Shown here piece after piece: positions 1-5,264 of a stretch of DNA of 6,183 nt. Source of the stretch: Nitriliruptoraceae bacterium (GTDB lineage: Bacteria > Actinomycetota > Nitriliruptoria > Nitriliruptorales > Nitriliruptoraceae); assembly GCA_007123425.1 (NCBI GenBank), contig SKLC01000363.1, positions 1-6,183 of the forward strand. Reading direction: 5' to 3'. Each line of letters starts with the position of its first letter. The first letter of the stretch is position 1. The notes beneath the pieces were generated by a model, which worked only from the letters and a program-made list of their open reading frames with translations, searched no databases and had not been told where the DNA came from. Made by a program: the position numbers and the translations under genes.

Positions 1-1
1 C

Positions 2-178
2 TCCGCGGCGGTCGCCCACCGCCGCGGCACGGTCCGACCGCGACCCGATGCCATCCGCCACGAGCACGATCTCGGCCCGCTCCCCGCTCCCGGCGCCCGG
101 CCCTCGGCCCCCACCGTCGCACGGCCGGGCCACGGGCGCGGCAGCCCCCACGGCGACCCTGCGGGGACGCGCCCGTGA
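2..178 (+). CDS. Possible 3' end of an upstream gene (partial, uncertain)
   Basis: One frame is open from the window edge to a TGA at 176–178, and about 88% of its codons end in G or C, as in the confident genes here. Its stop overlaps the GTG start of the next gene in a GTGA arrangement typical of translationally coupled bacterial genes. There is no TA dinucleotide anywhere in 1–174, so no TAnnnT -10 element can be placed there, which also favours read-through from upstream. Against this, the peptide is a low-complexity stretch rich in Pro, Arg, Gly and His with no recognisable domain. A second frame has equally good third-position GC, and a strong hairpin lies at 3–27. It could be the disordered tail of an unknown protein or simply GC-rich non-coding DNA. 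Confidence 0.3.
   Translation, partial: SAAVAHRRGTVRPRPDAIRHEHDLGPLPAPGARPSAPTVARPGHGRGSPHGDPAGTRP
3..27. terminator. Strong GC hairpin at the left edge, terminator-like
   Basis: A perfect 10-base inverted repeat (CCGCGGCGGT, 5-base loop CGCCC, ACCGCCGCGG) would form a very stable stem in RNA from either strand. No T-run follows on either side. It could be a U-less terminator of an upstream gene, as is common in high-GC bacteria, or chance structure inside a coding tail. The window edge prevents deciding between these. Confidence 0.3.
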
Positions 179-1098
179 GCCGCCGGGACCTGCCCACCCG
201 CACCCGGACGCAGCTCACGCAGCTGGTCGCCTTCCTCGACCGCACGGGCCAGCGCATCACGGTGCTGGGGCTGGGCACGCTGGCCGTGCTGCTGCTCCAT
301 GGCGCGACCGGCGACCCTCGGCTGGCGTGGCTGTCGGTCCCGGTGGTGCTGCTGGCGGGGCTGGCGACGACCCTGCGCACCGCGCTGATCATCGCGCTGC
401 TGCTGACCGTCGCGCACGCCGCCCTCGACCTCGTCGTGGTGGGGCTGGGCGTCGATGAGCTGGGCGGGGTGATCGCGCGCAGCGTCGTGTTGCCGTCGCT
501 CACGCTGGTCGGCAGCATCATCGCGGACCTCGAGCGCCAGCGCCATCGTGCGATGGAGCGCGTCGTCAGTGAGGACCCGGTCACGGGGCTGCTCAACGTA
601 CGGATCTTCTACGAGGAGCTGGCGGCGCGACGTGCCGCAGGCGAGCCCTTCACCATCCTGCTCGCCGACCTGCGTGGCATGCGGGGGCTCAACGACCGCT
701 ACGGCCACCCCACGGGCACCGAGGCGGTCCGGGTCCTCGCCCACGTGCTGCGGCGGGCGGCGGGACGCGAGAGCCACCTCGCCCGGCTGGGCAGCGACGA
801 GATCGCCGTGCTGCTGCCGGGCACGGAGCGCGAGCGGGCCCGCGAGATCGTGCGCGCCGCCATCGATCGCCTGACCTCCGAGCAGGTCCGCCTGCCCGAC
901 GGCGCGCACTTCGACGTCCACGCCTCCTACGGGGTCGCGGCCTTCCCTGAGGACGGCAACGACGAGGTCGCCGTCCTCAGCGCCGCCGAGCGGGCCAAGG
1001 AGGAGGCCAAGCCGTCCGGGCTCGATCCCATCGGGGTGGCCGGCCGTGAGGCAGCAGACGAGACCAGCGGCGACGACGAGGACCTCGGGCACGCGTGA
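175..1098 (+). CDS. Membrane protein with degenerate GGDEF domain
   Basis: The 307-residue protein has three or four predicted membrane helices (about 29–45, 50–66, 69–90 and 97–117), a short linker, and a GGDEF-family domain from about 128 to 282. GGDEF domains make cyclic di-GMP from two GTP at the inner face of the membrane. The entry motif DPVTGLLN (134–141), the first metal Asp (D165) and the N-D-x-x-G-H stretch (173–178) are present. The signature itself reads GSDEI (206–210) instead of GG(D/E)EF. The Asp expected after GHxxG, which contacts guanine in PleD, is Thr182. The RxxD inhibitory site reads RESH (198–201). Activity is therefore doubtful, and a GTP-binding or purely structural role is possible. 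The tail (about 279–307) is acidic. The start is GTG, with GGGGA at 163–167 seven bases upstream, and no earlier in-frame start codon is visible. The gene converges on the zinc-ribbon gene with a 23-base gap. Confidence 0.88.
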   Translation: MSRRDLPTRTRTQLTQLVAFLDRTGQRITVLGLGTLAVLLLHGATGDPRLAWLSVPVVLLAGLATTLRTALIIALLLTVAHAALDLVVVGLGVDELGGVIARSVVLPSLTLVGSIIADLERQRHRAMERVVSEDPVTGLLNVRIFYEELAARRAAGEPFTILLADLRGMRGLNDRYGHPTGTEAVRVLAHVLRRAAGRESHLARLGSDEIAVLLPGTERERAREIVRAAIDRLTSEQVRLPDGAHFDVHASYGVAAFPEDGNDEVAVLSAAERAKEEAKPSGLDPIGVAGREAADETSGDDEDLGHA

Positions 1099-1103
1099 GG
1101 GCG

Positions 1104-1134
1104 CGTGCCCGCCGACGCGCGTCAGGCGGGCACG
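1104..1134. terminator. Bidirectional hairpin between convergent genes
   Basis: A perfect 10-base inverted repeat (CGTGCCCGCC at 1104–1113, GGCGGGCACG at 1125–1134) flanks a second small palindrome (GACGCGCGTC, 1114–1123). The stem can therefore extend to about 13 pairs with a GCGC loop and one bulged A. It lies just after the stop of the GGDEF gene and contains the last codons and the stop (TGA, 1124–1122) of the minus-strand zinc-ribbon gene. There is no U-tract on either strand. The position between two convergent genes fits a shared, U-less terminator. Confidence 0.6.
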
Positions 1135-1850
1135 ACCAGCAGCCGCTGGCACTGCGGGCAGCTCGCCAGCGGCGGACCGGTGAGCAGGTCGTTGACGTCG
1201 GCCCAGGACAGGTCGATCCGGCAGGCGGTGCACGCGTTGCCCTCGAGCTTGCCCACCCCGGTGCCGCCGGTGCGGGCGGCCACCTTCTCGTAGCGCTCGA
1301 GGAGGTCGGCGGGCAGGCCCTCGGACTGGCGTGCGCGGGTGGCCTTGAGCTCCCCGAGCTCCGCGAGCAGTCCCTTGGCCGCCTCGTCCCTGGCGGCCTC
1401 GAGCTCGGCGAAGCGCTGCTCCTCGGCGGCGCGATCGGCCTCGAGCCGGCCGATCCGCTGCTCGAGGCCCTCGACCTGCTCGAGCACCTCGAGCAGATCG
1501 TCCTCGTGCTCCGTCACCCTGCGGTCCACGGACGCGATCTCGGCCTCCAGCGACTGCATCTCCCGCTGGTTGGTCACCGTGCCGTCGTAGAGGCGGGTCC
1601 GCTCCGCGTCGCGGCGCTCGCTCAGGACCTCGACATCGCGCTCGAGCCGCCGCTGCTCGCCACCGACCCGCTCGGCCTCGATGCGGGTCTCGTCGAGCTG
1701 CTCGCCGAGCTCCACCGTCCGCTGCCGGCTCTCCTCCATGGCCCGCTGCTCGGGCAGGTCGTCGAGCTGGTGCTCGAGCTTGCGGATCCGGTGATCGGTC
1801 GCCTGCAGGGCGAGGAGCAGGTCGAGCTGCTCGCTCGTGGGCTCGGACAC
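1122..1850 (-). CDS. Coiled-coil C4 zinc-ribbon protein (COG1579 family)
   Basis: The 242-residue protein consists of a long Leu/Glu/Arg-rich coiled coil (about 8–175) followed by a C-terminal zinc ribbon with C207-x2-C210 and C231-x2-C234, twenty residues between the pairs. The motif LYDGTVTNQREMQSLEAEI, at about 88–106, matches the conserved turn of the COG1579 (DUF164, zf-RING_7) family, whose M. tuberculosis member is Rv2229c. A nucleic-acid or protein-binding role is usually assumed but not established. The gene directly follows a Nif3-family gene, as in mycobacteria. Three starts stand in tandem: GTG at 1856, ATG at 1853 and GTG at 1850. GGAGG occupies 1860–1856, which overlaps the first start, is 2 bases from the second and 5 bases from the third. 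I therefore prefer GTG 1850, which differs by only two residues. The stop lies inside a hairpin. Confidence 0.9.
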   Translation of the reverse strand: MSEPTSEQLDLLLALQATDHRIRKLEHQLDDLPEQRAMEESRQRTVELGEQLDETRIEAERVGGEQRRLERDVEVLSERRDAERTRLYDGTVTNQREMQSLEAEIASVDRRVTEHEDDLLEVLEQVEGLEQRIGRLEADRAAEEQRFAELEAARDEAAKGLLAELGELKATRARQSEGLPADLLERYEKVAARTGGTGVGKLEGNACTACRIDLSWADVNDLLTGPPLASCPQCQRLLVVPA

Positions 1851-1852
1851 CA

Positions 1853-2971
1853 TCACCTCCAGGGGCTGGTCGCGACCTCCGACGCTACCACCGGTGCCGT
1901 AAGCCCATGTCGTCGGGCGCCGGCCTCCAGGCGCTCGCGCCAGGCCGGCATCGCCGCGACCTCGGTGGCGTGGTGGCCGGCATCGATCAGCGCGAAACCC
2001 AGCTCGAGGGCGTCGAGCGTCACGTGGTGCCGCAGGTCACCGGTGATCAGCACGTCGGCGCCTGCGCCGAGCGCCGCGGGGATCATGGAGTCACCGGCCC
2101 CGCCCACGCTGGCCACCGTGGTCACCGGCCGCTGCGGGTCACCGGCGACACGCAGGTGCGGGGCGGGCAGCCGCTCCCGGACCAGGTCGGCGACCTCGCC
2201 GAGGGGGGTGGGATCGGGCAGCCGCCCCAGCAGGCCCAAGCCGACCTCGGCGCCCTCGATCAGGGGCACCAGGTCGTAGGCGGCCTCCTCGTAGGGGTGG
2301 GCCTCGTGGAGCGCGCGCACCACGGCGCCCGCGCGGCCGCGGGGCACCTCCATCTCGACGCGCAGCTCCTCCTCGGCGGCGTCCTCGCCGATCTCGCCGC
2401 TGTAGGGGTCGGCGTGCTCCGACGGCCGGAACGTGCCGGTGCCCCGCACCCGGAACGAGCAGCGCTCGTACTCCCCGATCACGCCGGCCCCCGCGGCCGC
2501 CATCGCGTCGACGACCTGCTCGACGGCCTCCGGCGGGACGAAGGCGGCGATCTTGCAGCGGCCGCCCTCGCGCAGCCCGGTGGTCAGCGGGCGCACCTCC
2601 TGCAGGCCGAGGCAGGAGGCGACCGGCTGCGAGGTCCCCGCCCCGTCCTGGGTGACGTCGAGGTTGGTGTGGGCGGCCGCGACCGCGACCTGCGCCTGCG
2701 CCGCGCGCAGCGCCGTGCGCCCCGACGCGGTCTCGGGCGTGAGCGACGAGAGCGGCCGGAACAGCAGCGGGTGATGGGCCAGCAGGAGCGTGCCGGGCTG
2801 TGTGGCGGCCTCGTCGACCACCGCCGCGGTGACGTCGAGCGCCACCAGCACCCGCTGGACCTCCGCGCCGGGATCGCCGACCTGCAGGCCGACGTGATCC
2901 CACGACGCGGCCTGGTCCTTCGGGTAGAGCCCGTGCACCATCCCGAGCCAGTCGCCGACGGTCTCGCTCAC
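1853..2971 (-). CDS. Nif3-like dinuclear metal-center protein (long form)
   Basis: This 372-residue protein belongs to the Nif3/YbgI/YqfO family (sometimes annotated GTP cyclohydrolase I type 2): cytoplasmic, toroidal hexamers binding two metal ions. The reaction is not firmly established. Expected metal ligands are visible: the His pair in AHHPLLF (66–67), H101 and D105 in HTNLD, and H333 and E337 in the C-terminal GHHATE motif, where most relatives have GHYxxE. Between the two halves, at about 137–236, lies the PII/CutA-like insert of the long YqfO form. It ends in EAHPYEEAAYDL, and the total length matches that form rather than the roughly 250-residue YbgI. The start is GTG at 2971, with GAGGAG at 2984–2979 seven bases upstream. 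The stop TGA (1855–1853) overlaps candidate starts of the zinc-ribbon gene, so the pair probably forms one coupled operon. Confidence 0.93.
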   Translation of the reverse strand: MSETVGDWLGMVHGLYPKDQAASWDHVGLQVGDPGAEVQRVLVALDVTAAVVDEAATQPGTLLLAHHPLLFRPLSSLTPETASGRTALRAAQAQVAVAAAHTNLDVTQDGAGTSQPVASCLGLQEVRPLTTGLREGGRCKIAAFVPPEAVEQVVDAMAAAGAGVIGEYERCSFRVRGTGTFRPSEHADPYSGEIGEDAAEEELRVEMEVPRGRAGAVVRALHEAHPYEEAAYDLVPLIEGAEVGLGLLGRLPDPTPLGEVADLVRERLPAPHLRVAGDPQRPVTTVASVGGAGDSMIPAALGAGADVLITGDLRHHVTLDALELGFALIDAGHHATEVAAMPAWRERLEAGARRHGLTAPVVASEVATSPWR

Positions 2972-3060
2972 CTCGTGGCTCCTCGTCCTCCGGGCTGTAG
3001 CGGAGCGCGCTGGGCCGGGGGCGCCCGCAGCGGGGCAGCCGGACCGCGCGCCGGGAGGTC

Positions 3061-3066
3061 AGCCTA
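3061..3066 (-). promoter_or_regulatory. Candidate -10 element for the Nif3–zinc-ribbon operon
   Basis: On the minus strand this reads TAGGCT, fitting the TAnnnT actinobacterial -10 pattern, in a region otherwise nearly free of A and T. No convincing -35 is visible. Transcription from it would leave a leader of roughly 80 bases before the GTG at 2971. The same hexamer occurs upstream of pgi. Confidence 0.3.
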
Positions 3067-3090
3067 ACGCCCGCGGCGGTGGGCGCTGTC

Positions 3091-3123
3091 GGGGCCGGCA
3101 CGCCTCGGGGGCGGGGGCGCGGG
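3091..3123 (+). other. G-rich tract with G-quadruplex potential
   Basis: Four runs of three or more G lie on the plus strand (3091–3094, 3107–3111, 3113–3117 and 3121–3123) with loops of 12, 1 and 3 bases, just before the candidate tRNA promoter. This fits a loose G-quadruplex pattern. At this GC content it may be chance. Confidence 0.3.
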
Positions 3124-3124
3124 C

Positions 3125-3130
3125 TACGCT
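3125..3130 (+). promoter_or_regulatory. Candidate -10 element of the tRNA-Val gene
   Basis: TACGCT fits TAnnnT and ends ten bases before the first base of the tRNA, so transcription would start only a few bases upstream of the mature 5' end. No recognisable -35 hexamer precedes it at 16–18 bases. Confidence 0.35.
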
Positions 3131-3140
3131 CTCGCGGCCC

Positions 3141-3214
3141 GGGCGGGTAGCTCAGATGGCGAGAGCGCCTCGTTTACACCGAGGAGGCCGGGGGTTCGAG
3201 CCCCTCCCCGCCCA
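3141..3214 (+). tRNA. tRNA-Val (anticodon UAC)
   Basis: The 74-base sequence folds into a full cloverleaf. The acceptor stem GGGCGGG (3141–3147) pairs with CCCGCCC (3207–3213), with discriminator A at 3214. The D stem GCTC pairs with GAGC (3150–3153 with 3163–3166). The anticodon stem CCTCG pairs with CGAGG (3168–3172 with 3180–3184), with loop TTTACAC, so the anticodon is TAC (3175–3177), reading GUA and, by wobble, other valine codons. The variable loop has five bases. The T stem has five pairs, one of them G–U, with loop TTCGAGC. The 3' CCA is not encoded (CGG follows), so it must be added by a nucleotidyltransferase. The tRNA lies convergent to pgi, with only 21 bases between them. Confidence 0.97.
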
Positions 3215-3216
3215 CG

Positions 3217-3231
3217 GCCGGGCGCGCCGGC
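3217..3231. terminator. Small hairpin between tRNA-Val and pgi
   Basis: GCCGG (3217–3221) and CCGGC (3227–3231) flank a 5-base loop in the gap between the convergent tRNA and pgi. The stem is short and no U-tract follows, so its role as a shared terminator rests mainly on its position. Confidence 0.3.
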
Positions 3232-3235
3232 ACGG

Positions 3236-4804
3236 CTACAGGTCCGACAGCGCCTCGACCGCGACGTGGGCGGTCACGCGCCCCGCCGCTGCCAGCGCCT
3301 CGAGATCACCCGCGGCCTGTGCGCGCTTGAGCCGCGAGAAGGTCAGCTGCTCGCCGGGCACCTCCGCGTCGTCGGGGTCCTCGCCGGCGCTCACCAGGAA
3401 GACCCCGCCGGCGGGGCCGCCCTTGTGCAGCTGGCCCGTCGAGTGCAGGTACCGCGGCCCGACCCCCACCGTGACCGGCGCCGAGGTCCGCTCGCGCAGG
3501 CGCGCCGCCGCCCGCTGGAGGCGCTCGTGGTCCTCCCCCTGCGGGGTCACGAAGCCGAGCAGCGCCACGTAGCCGCCCGGGCCGAGCTCGGCGAGCGCCG
3601 GCTCGGGCGAGGCCACCGGGGGCAGGTCGCCGCCGGCGGACAGGATCTGCTTGGTCGCCGACTTGGCGGCCTCGACGTCGGGCTGGTCGAAGGGATTGAC
3701 CTCGAGCAGCGCCCCGGCGACCGCCGTGGCCAGCTCCCACCGGGCGACCTCGGCGCCCAGCTGCCCCGGCCCCTCCCAGTCGAGCCGCACGACGGGATGG
3801 CCCGCGTCGGCGAGCTCGTCCAGGCCCGGCTGCTCCCCGACCGCGACCACCAGCCGGTCGTCGCCGAACCGGTCGGCGTCCGCCGGCTCGTCGAGCACGG
3901 GCAGGATCCCCACCCCCTGCTTGCCGGTGGACTCGGCCACCAGCTGCTCGATCCAGGCCCCCAGCCCCGGGGCGTCGTCGGGCAGGAGCAGCGTGAGCTT
4001 GTCCCTGCCCGCGCGGGCGGCGGCAGCGACCACCGCCCCCAGGCGCACCGGGTCGCCCGGCGTCGCCTCGCCGGCCAGCGCCCGCTCGAAGACGCGCTGG
4101 GCGGGCTCGAGCAGCTCCTCCAGCTCGAGGCCGAGCAGCGCCGCCGGCGCCAGCCCGAACGAGGTGAGCGCGCTGAAGCGGCCCCCCACGTCCGGCGGCG
4201 CGGGCACGACCCGACGGAAGGCCTCGCGCTCCCCCTGCTCGGCCAGGGGCGTGCCGGGATCGGTGATGGCGGCCATCCGTCGTCCGGCATGGCCGGGATC
4301 GGCCTCCTCGAGCCGCTGCCGGAAGCGGGCGGCCAGACAGCGCATCTCCACGGTGGTGCCGGACTTGGACGCGGCGACCAGCAGCGTGGCGGTCCACGGC
4401 AGCCGCGCCTCGAGGTCGAGCACGGCCCGCGGGTCCGTGGTGTCCAGCACGTGCAGGCGCGGATGGCCCGGCGCGGGACCGAAGGTGCGGGCCAGCACCT
4501 CGGGGAAGAGCGAGGATCCGCCCATGCCCACCAGCGCCACGTCGGTCATGCCGTCGCCGACCACCTCGGCGGCAAGCGACCGCAGGTCCCCCACCTGCTG
4601 GCGTCCCTGCCGCGGGGCGTCCAGCCAGCCCAGCCGGTCAGCGACCTCGGCGGGATCGGGCCGCCACACGGTGTGGTCGCGCTCGCGGATGCGGGGGATG
4701 AGCGCACGCGCCGCCTCGGTCGCCTCGTCGGCCGCACGGGCCACGCCGGCAAGGGACTCCTCCACACGACTGCCTTCCACGAGATCACCGACGGCCACGT
4801 CCAC
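3236..4804 (-). CDS. pgi: Glucose-6-phosphate isomerase (Tal-Pgi type, stand-alone)
   Basis: Interconverts glucose-6-phosphate and fructose-6-phosphate in cytoplasmic glycolysis and gluconeogenesis. From a GTG at 4804 the protein has 522 residues. Two SIS domains are recognisable. Phosphosugar-binding loops are GMGGSS (93–98) and SKSGTT (146–151). The signature DVGGRFSALTSFG is at 205–217, with the invariant GGR. ESTGKQG (291–297) carries the expected catalytic Glu291. NPFDQPDVEAAK (370–381) and LHSTGQLHKGG (453–463) follow. This motif order and wording match the Pgi half of fused transaldolase–Pgi proteins, but no transaldolase is attached or adjacent. The start is uncertain: in-frame GTGs occur at 4804, 4798, 4780 (after GGTGATC) and 4765 (after GGAAGG with a 7-base spacer), giving 509–522 residues. 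The frame stays open to 5272, but that part is antisense to the next gene and does not resemble Pgi. The stop is TAG. Confidence 0.93.
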   Translation of the reverse strand: MDVAVGDLVEGSRVEESLAGVARAADEATEAARALIPRIRERDHTVWRPDPAEVADRLGWLDAPRQGRQQVGDLRSLAAEVVGDGMTDVALVGMGGSSLFPEVLARTFGPAPGHPRLHVLDTTDPRAVLDLEARLPWTATLLVAASKSGTTVEMRCLAARFRQRLEEADPGHAGRRMAAITDPGTPLAEQGEREAFRRVVPAPPDVGGRFSALTSFGLAPAALLGLELEELLEPAQRVFERALAGEATPGDPVRLGAVVAAAARAGRDKLTLLLPDDAPGLGAWIEQLVAESTGKQGVGILPVLDEPADADRFGDDRLVVAVGEQPGLDELADAGHPVVRLDWEGPGQLGAEVARWELATAVAGALLEVNPFDQPDVEAAKSATKQILSAGGDLPPVASPEPALAELGPGGYVALLGFVTPQGEDHERLQRAAARLRERTSAPVTVGVGPRYLHSTGQLHKGGPAGGVFLVSAGEDPDDAEVPGEQLTFSRLKRAQAAGDLEALAAAGRVTAHVAVEALSDL

Positions 4805-4857
4805 GGGGCGCAAGCCGCACCGGTGCGCCCGGCACGGCCCTTCCGCGGCACCCGCCG

Positions 4858-4866
4858 AGCCTAGGC
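4858..4866 (-). promoter_or_regulatory. Candidate pgi -10 element within a palindrome
   Basis: The minus strand reads TAGGCT at 4863–4858, overlapping the 8-base palindrome GCCTAGGC (4859–4866). It is the same hexamer as that upstream of the Nif3 gene. From the -10 to the GTG at 4804 is about 53 bases. No clear -35 is visible. It may be a promoter element or part of a regulator site in this divergent region. Confidence 0.3.
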
Positions 4867-4881
4867 CTCGTGTGGTGCCGA

Positions 4882-4887
4882 TAGCCT
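4882..4887 (+). promoter_or_regulatory. Candidate -10 element for the DUF3467–HAD unit
   Basis: TAGCCT fits TAnnnT and would give a leader of roughly 28 bases before the GTG at 4922. No matching -35 hexamer is evident. It lies in the 117-base divergent gap with pgi. Confidence 0.35.
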
Positions 4888-4909
4888 CGCCCGGCGCACC
4901 CCTTCGACC

Positions 4910-4914
4910 AGGAG
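4910..4914 (+). promoter_or_regulatory. Ribosome binding site fixing the DUF3467 start
   Basis: AGGAG with a 7-base spacer precedes the GTG at 4922. It makes that start clear and shows that leaderless translation is not needed. Confidence 0.75.
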
Positions 4915-4921
4915 CCTTCAC

Positions 4922-5230
4922 GTGAGCGACCAGCCGAACCAGCCCGAGCAGCCCGAGCAGCCCAAGAACAAGCCCCAGGTCCAGGTGGTCGTCCCCGACG
5001 ACGTCAAGTACGGCGACTACGCCAACTTCCTCGTCGTCTCCCACTCCGCGCACGACTTCACGCTGGACTTCTGCCAGCTGCTGCCGGCGCGCGAGGACGG
5101 CAAGGTCAACGCCGAGGTCGTCAGCCGCGTGCGGATCGCGCCCACGATGGTCGGCCGCGTCCTCAACGCCCTCAACACCAACCTCTCCAACTACGAGGAG
5201 CGCTTCGGCCAGGTCAAGGCGCTGGGCTGA
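4922..5230 (+). CDS. DUF3467 family protein
   Basis: The 102-residue protein begins with a Pro/Gln/Glu/Lys-rich disordered stretch (about 3–20, with QPE triplets repeated) and continues with a compact domain (about 21–101). The domain resembles DUF3467: an early hydrophobic strand (QVQVVVPD), then YGDYANFLVVSHSAHDFTLD, then VVSRVRIAPTMVGRVLNALN, and a final amphipathic helix ending in YEERFG. Members are small, soluble and of unknown function. There is no signal peptide or membrane helix. I assign the family from motif resemblance only. The gene diverges from pgi and is followed after 34 bases by a HAD phosphatase on the same strand, so the two are probably co-transcribed. Confidence 0.85.
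   Translation: MSDQPNQPEQPEQPKNKPQVQVVVPDDVKYGDYANFLVVSHSAHDFTLDFCQLLPAREDGKVNAEVVSRVRIAPTMVGRVLNALNTNLSNYEERFGQVKALG
4935..4961 (+). repeat. Short in-frame tandem repeat in the DUF3467 gene
   Basis: A 9-base unit close to CAGCCCGAG is repeated about three times, encoding consecutive Gln-Pro-Glu-like triplets in the flexible N-terminus. It could vary in copy number between strains without shifting the frame. Confidence 0.5.
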
Positions 5231-5246
5231 GGCCGTTCCCCCGCAG

Positions 5247-5258
5247 GCCTTCGAAGGC
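5247..5258. promoter_or_regulatory. 12-base palindrome overlapping the HAD gene RBS
   Basis: GCCTTCGAAGGC is a perfect palindrome in the 34-base gap between the DUF3467 and HAD genes. Its right half contains GAAGG (5253–5257), the probable ribosome binding site seven bases before the ATG at 5265. In RNA it could form a small hairpin that covers this site. In DNA it could be a protein-binding site. Confidence 0.4.
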
Positions 5259-5264
5259 ACGCCG

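Noticed and set aside
1..54. Start of a divergent minus-strand gene (ATG at 54–52)
   Set aside because: Only 18 codons are visible, with no properly spaced ribosome binding site, and no TA-containing -10 is possible between it and the GGDEF gene.
48..458. A 136-codon plus-strand frame starting with ATG at 48
   Set aside because: It overlaps the GGDEF gene in another frame and encodes Pro/Ala/Arg-rich low-complexity sequence without a domain.
1240..1810. Many CTCGAG/CTCGAGC repeats in the zinc-ribbon gene
   Set aside because: They are explained by frequent Leu-Glu pairs in the coiled coil with preferred high-GC codons, not by a separate DNA repeat.
1095..3067. Two long plus-strand open frames (394 and 386 codons) opposite the zinc-ribbon and Nif3 genes
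   Set aside because: Both are shadows of genes with clear family motifs, and neither shows a recognisable domain or a good ribosome binding site.
3141..3235. tRNA gene as an integration (att) site
   Set aside because: No integrase, no duplicated tRNA 3' end and no foreign-looking genes are present. The neighbouring gene is a housekeeping pgi.
3266..4864. A 532-codon plus-strand open frame
   Set aside because: It is antisense to pgi, whose motifs are unmistakable. The translation is low-complexity Gly/Arg/His/Gln-rich with no domain. Long antisense frames are expected at this GC content.
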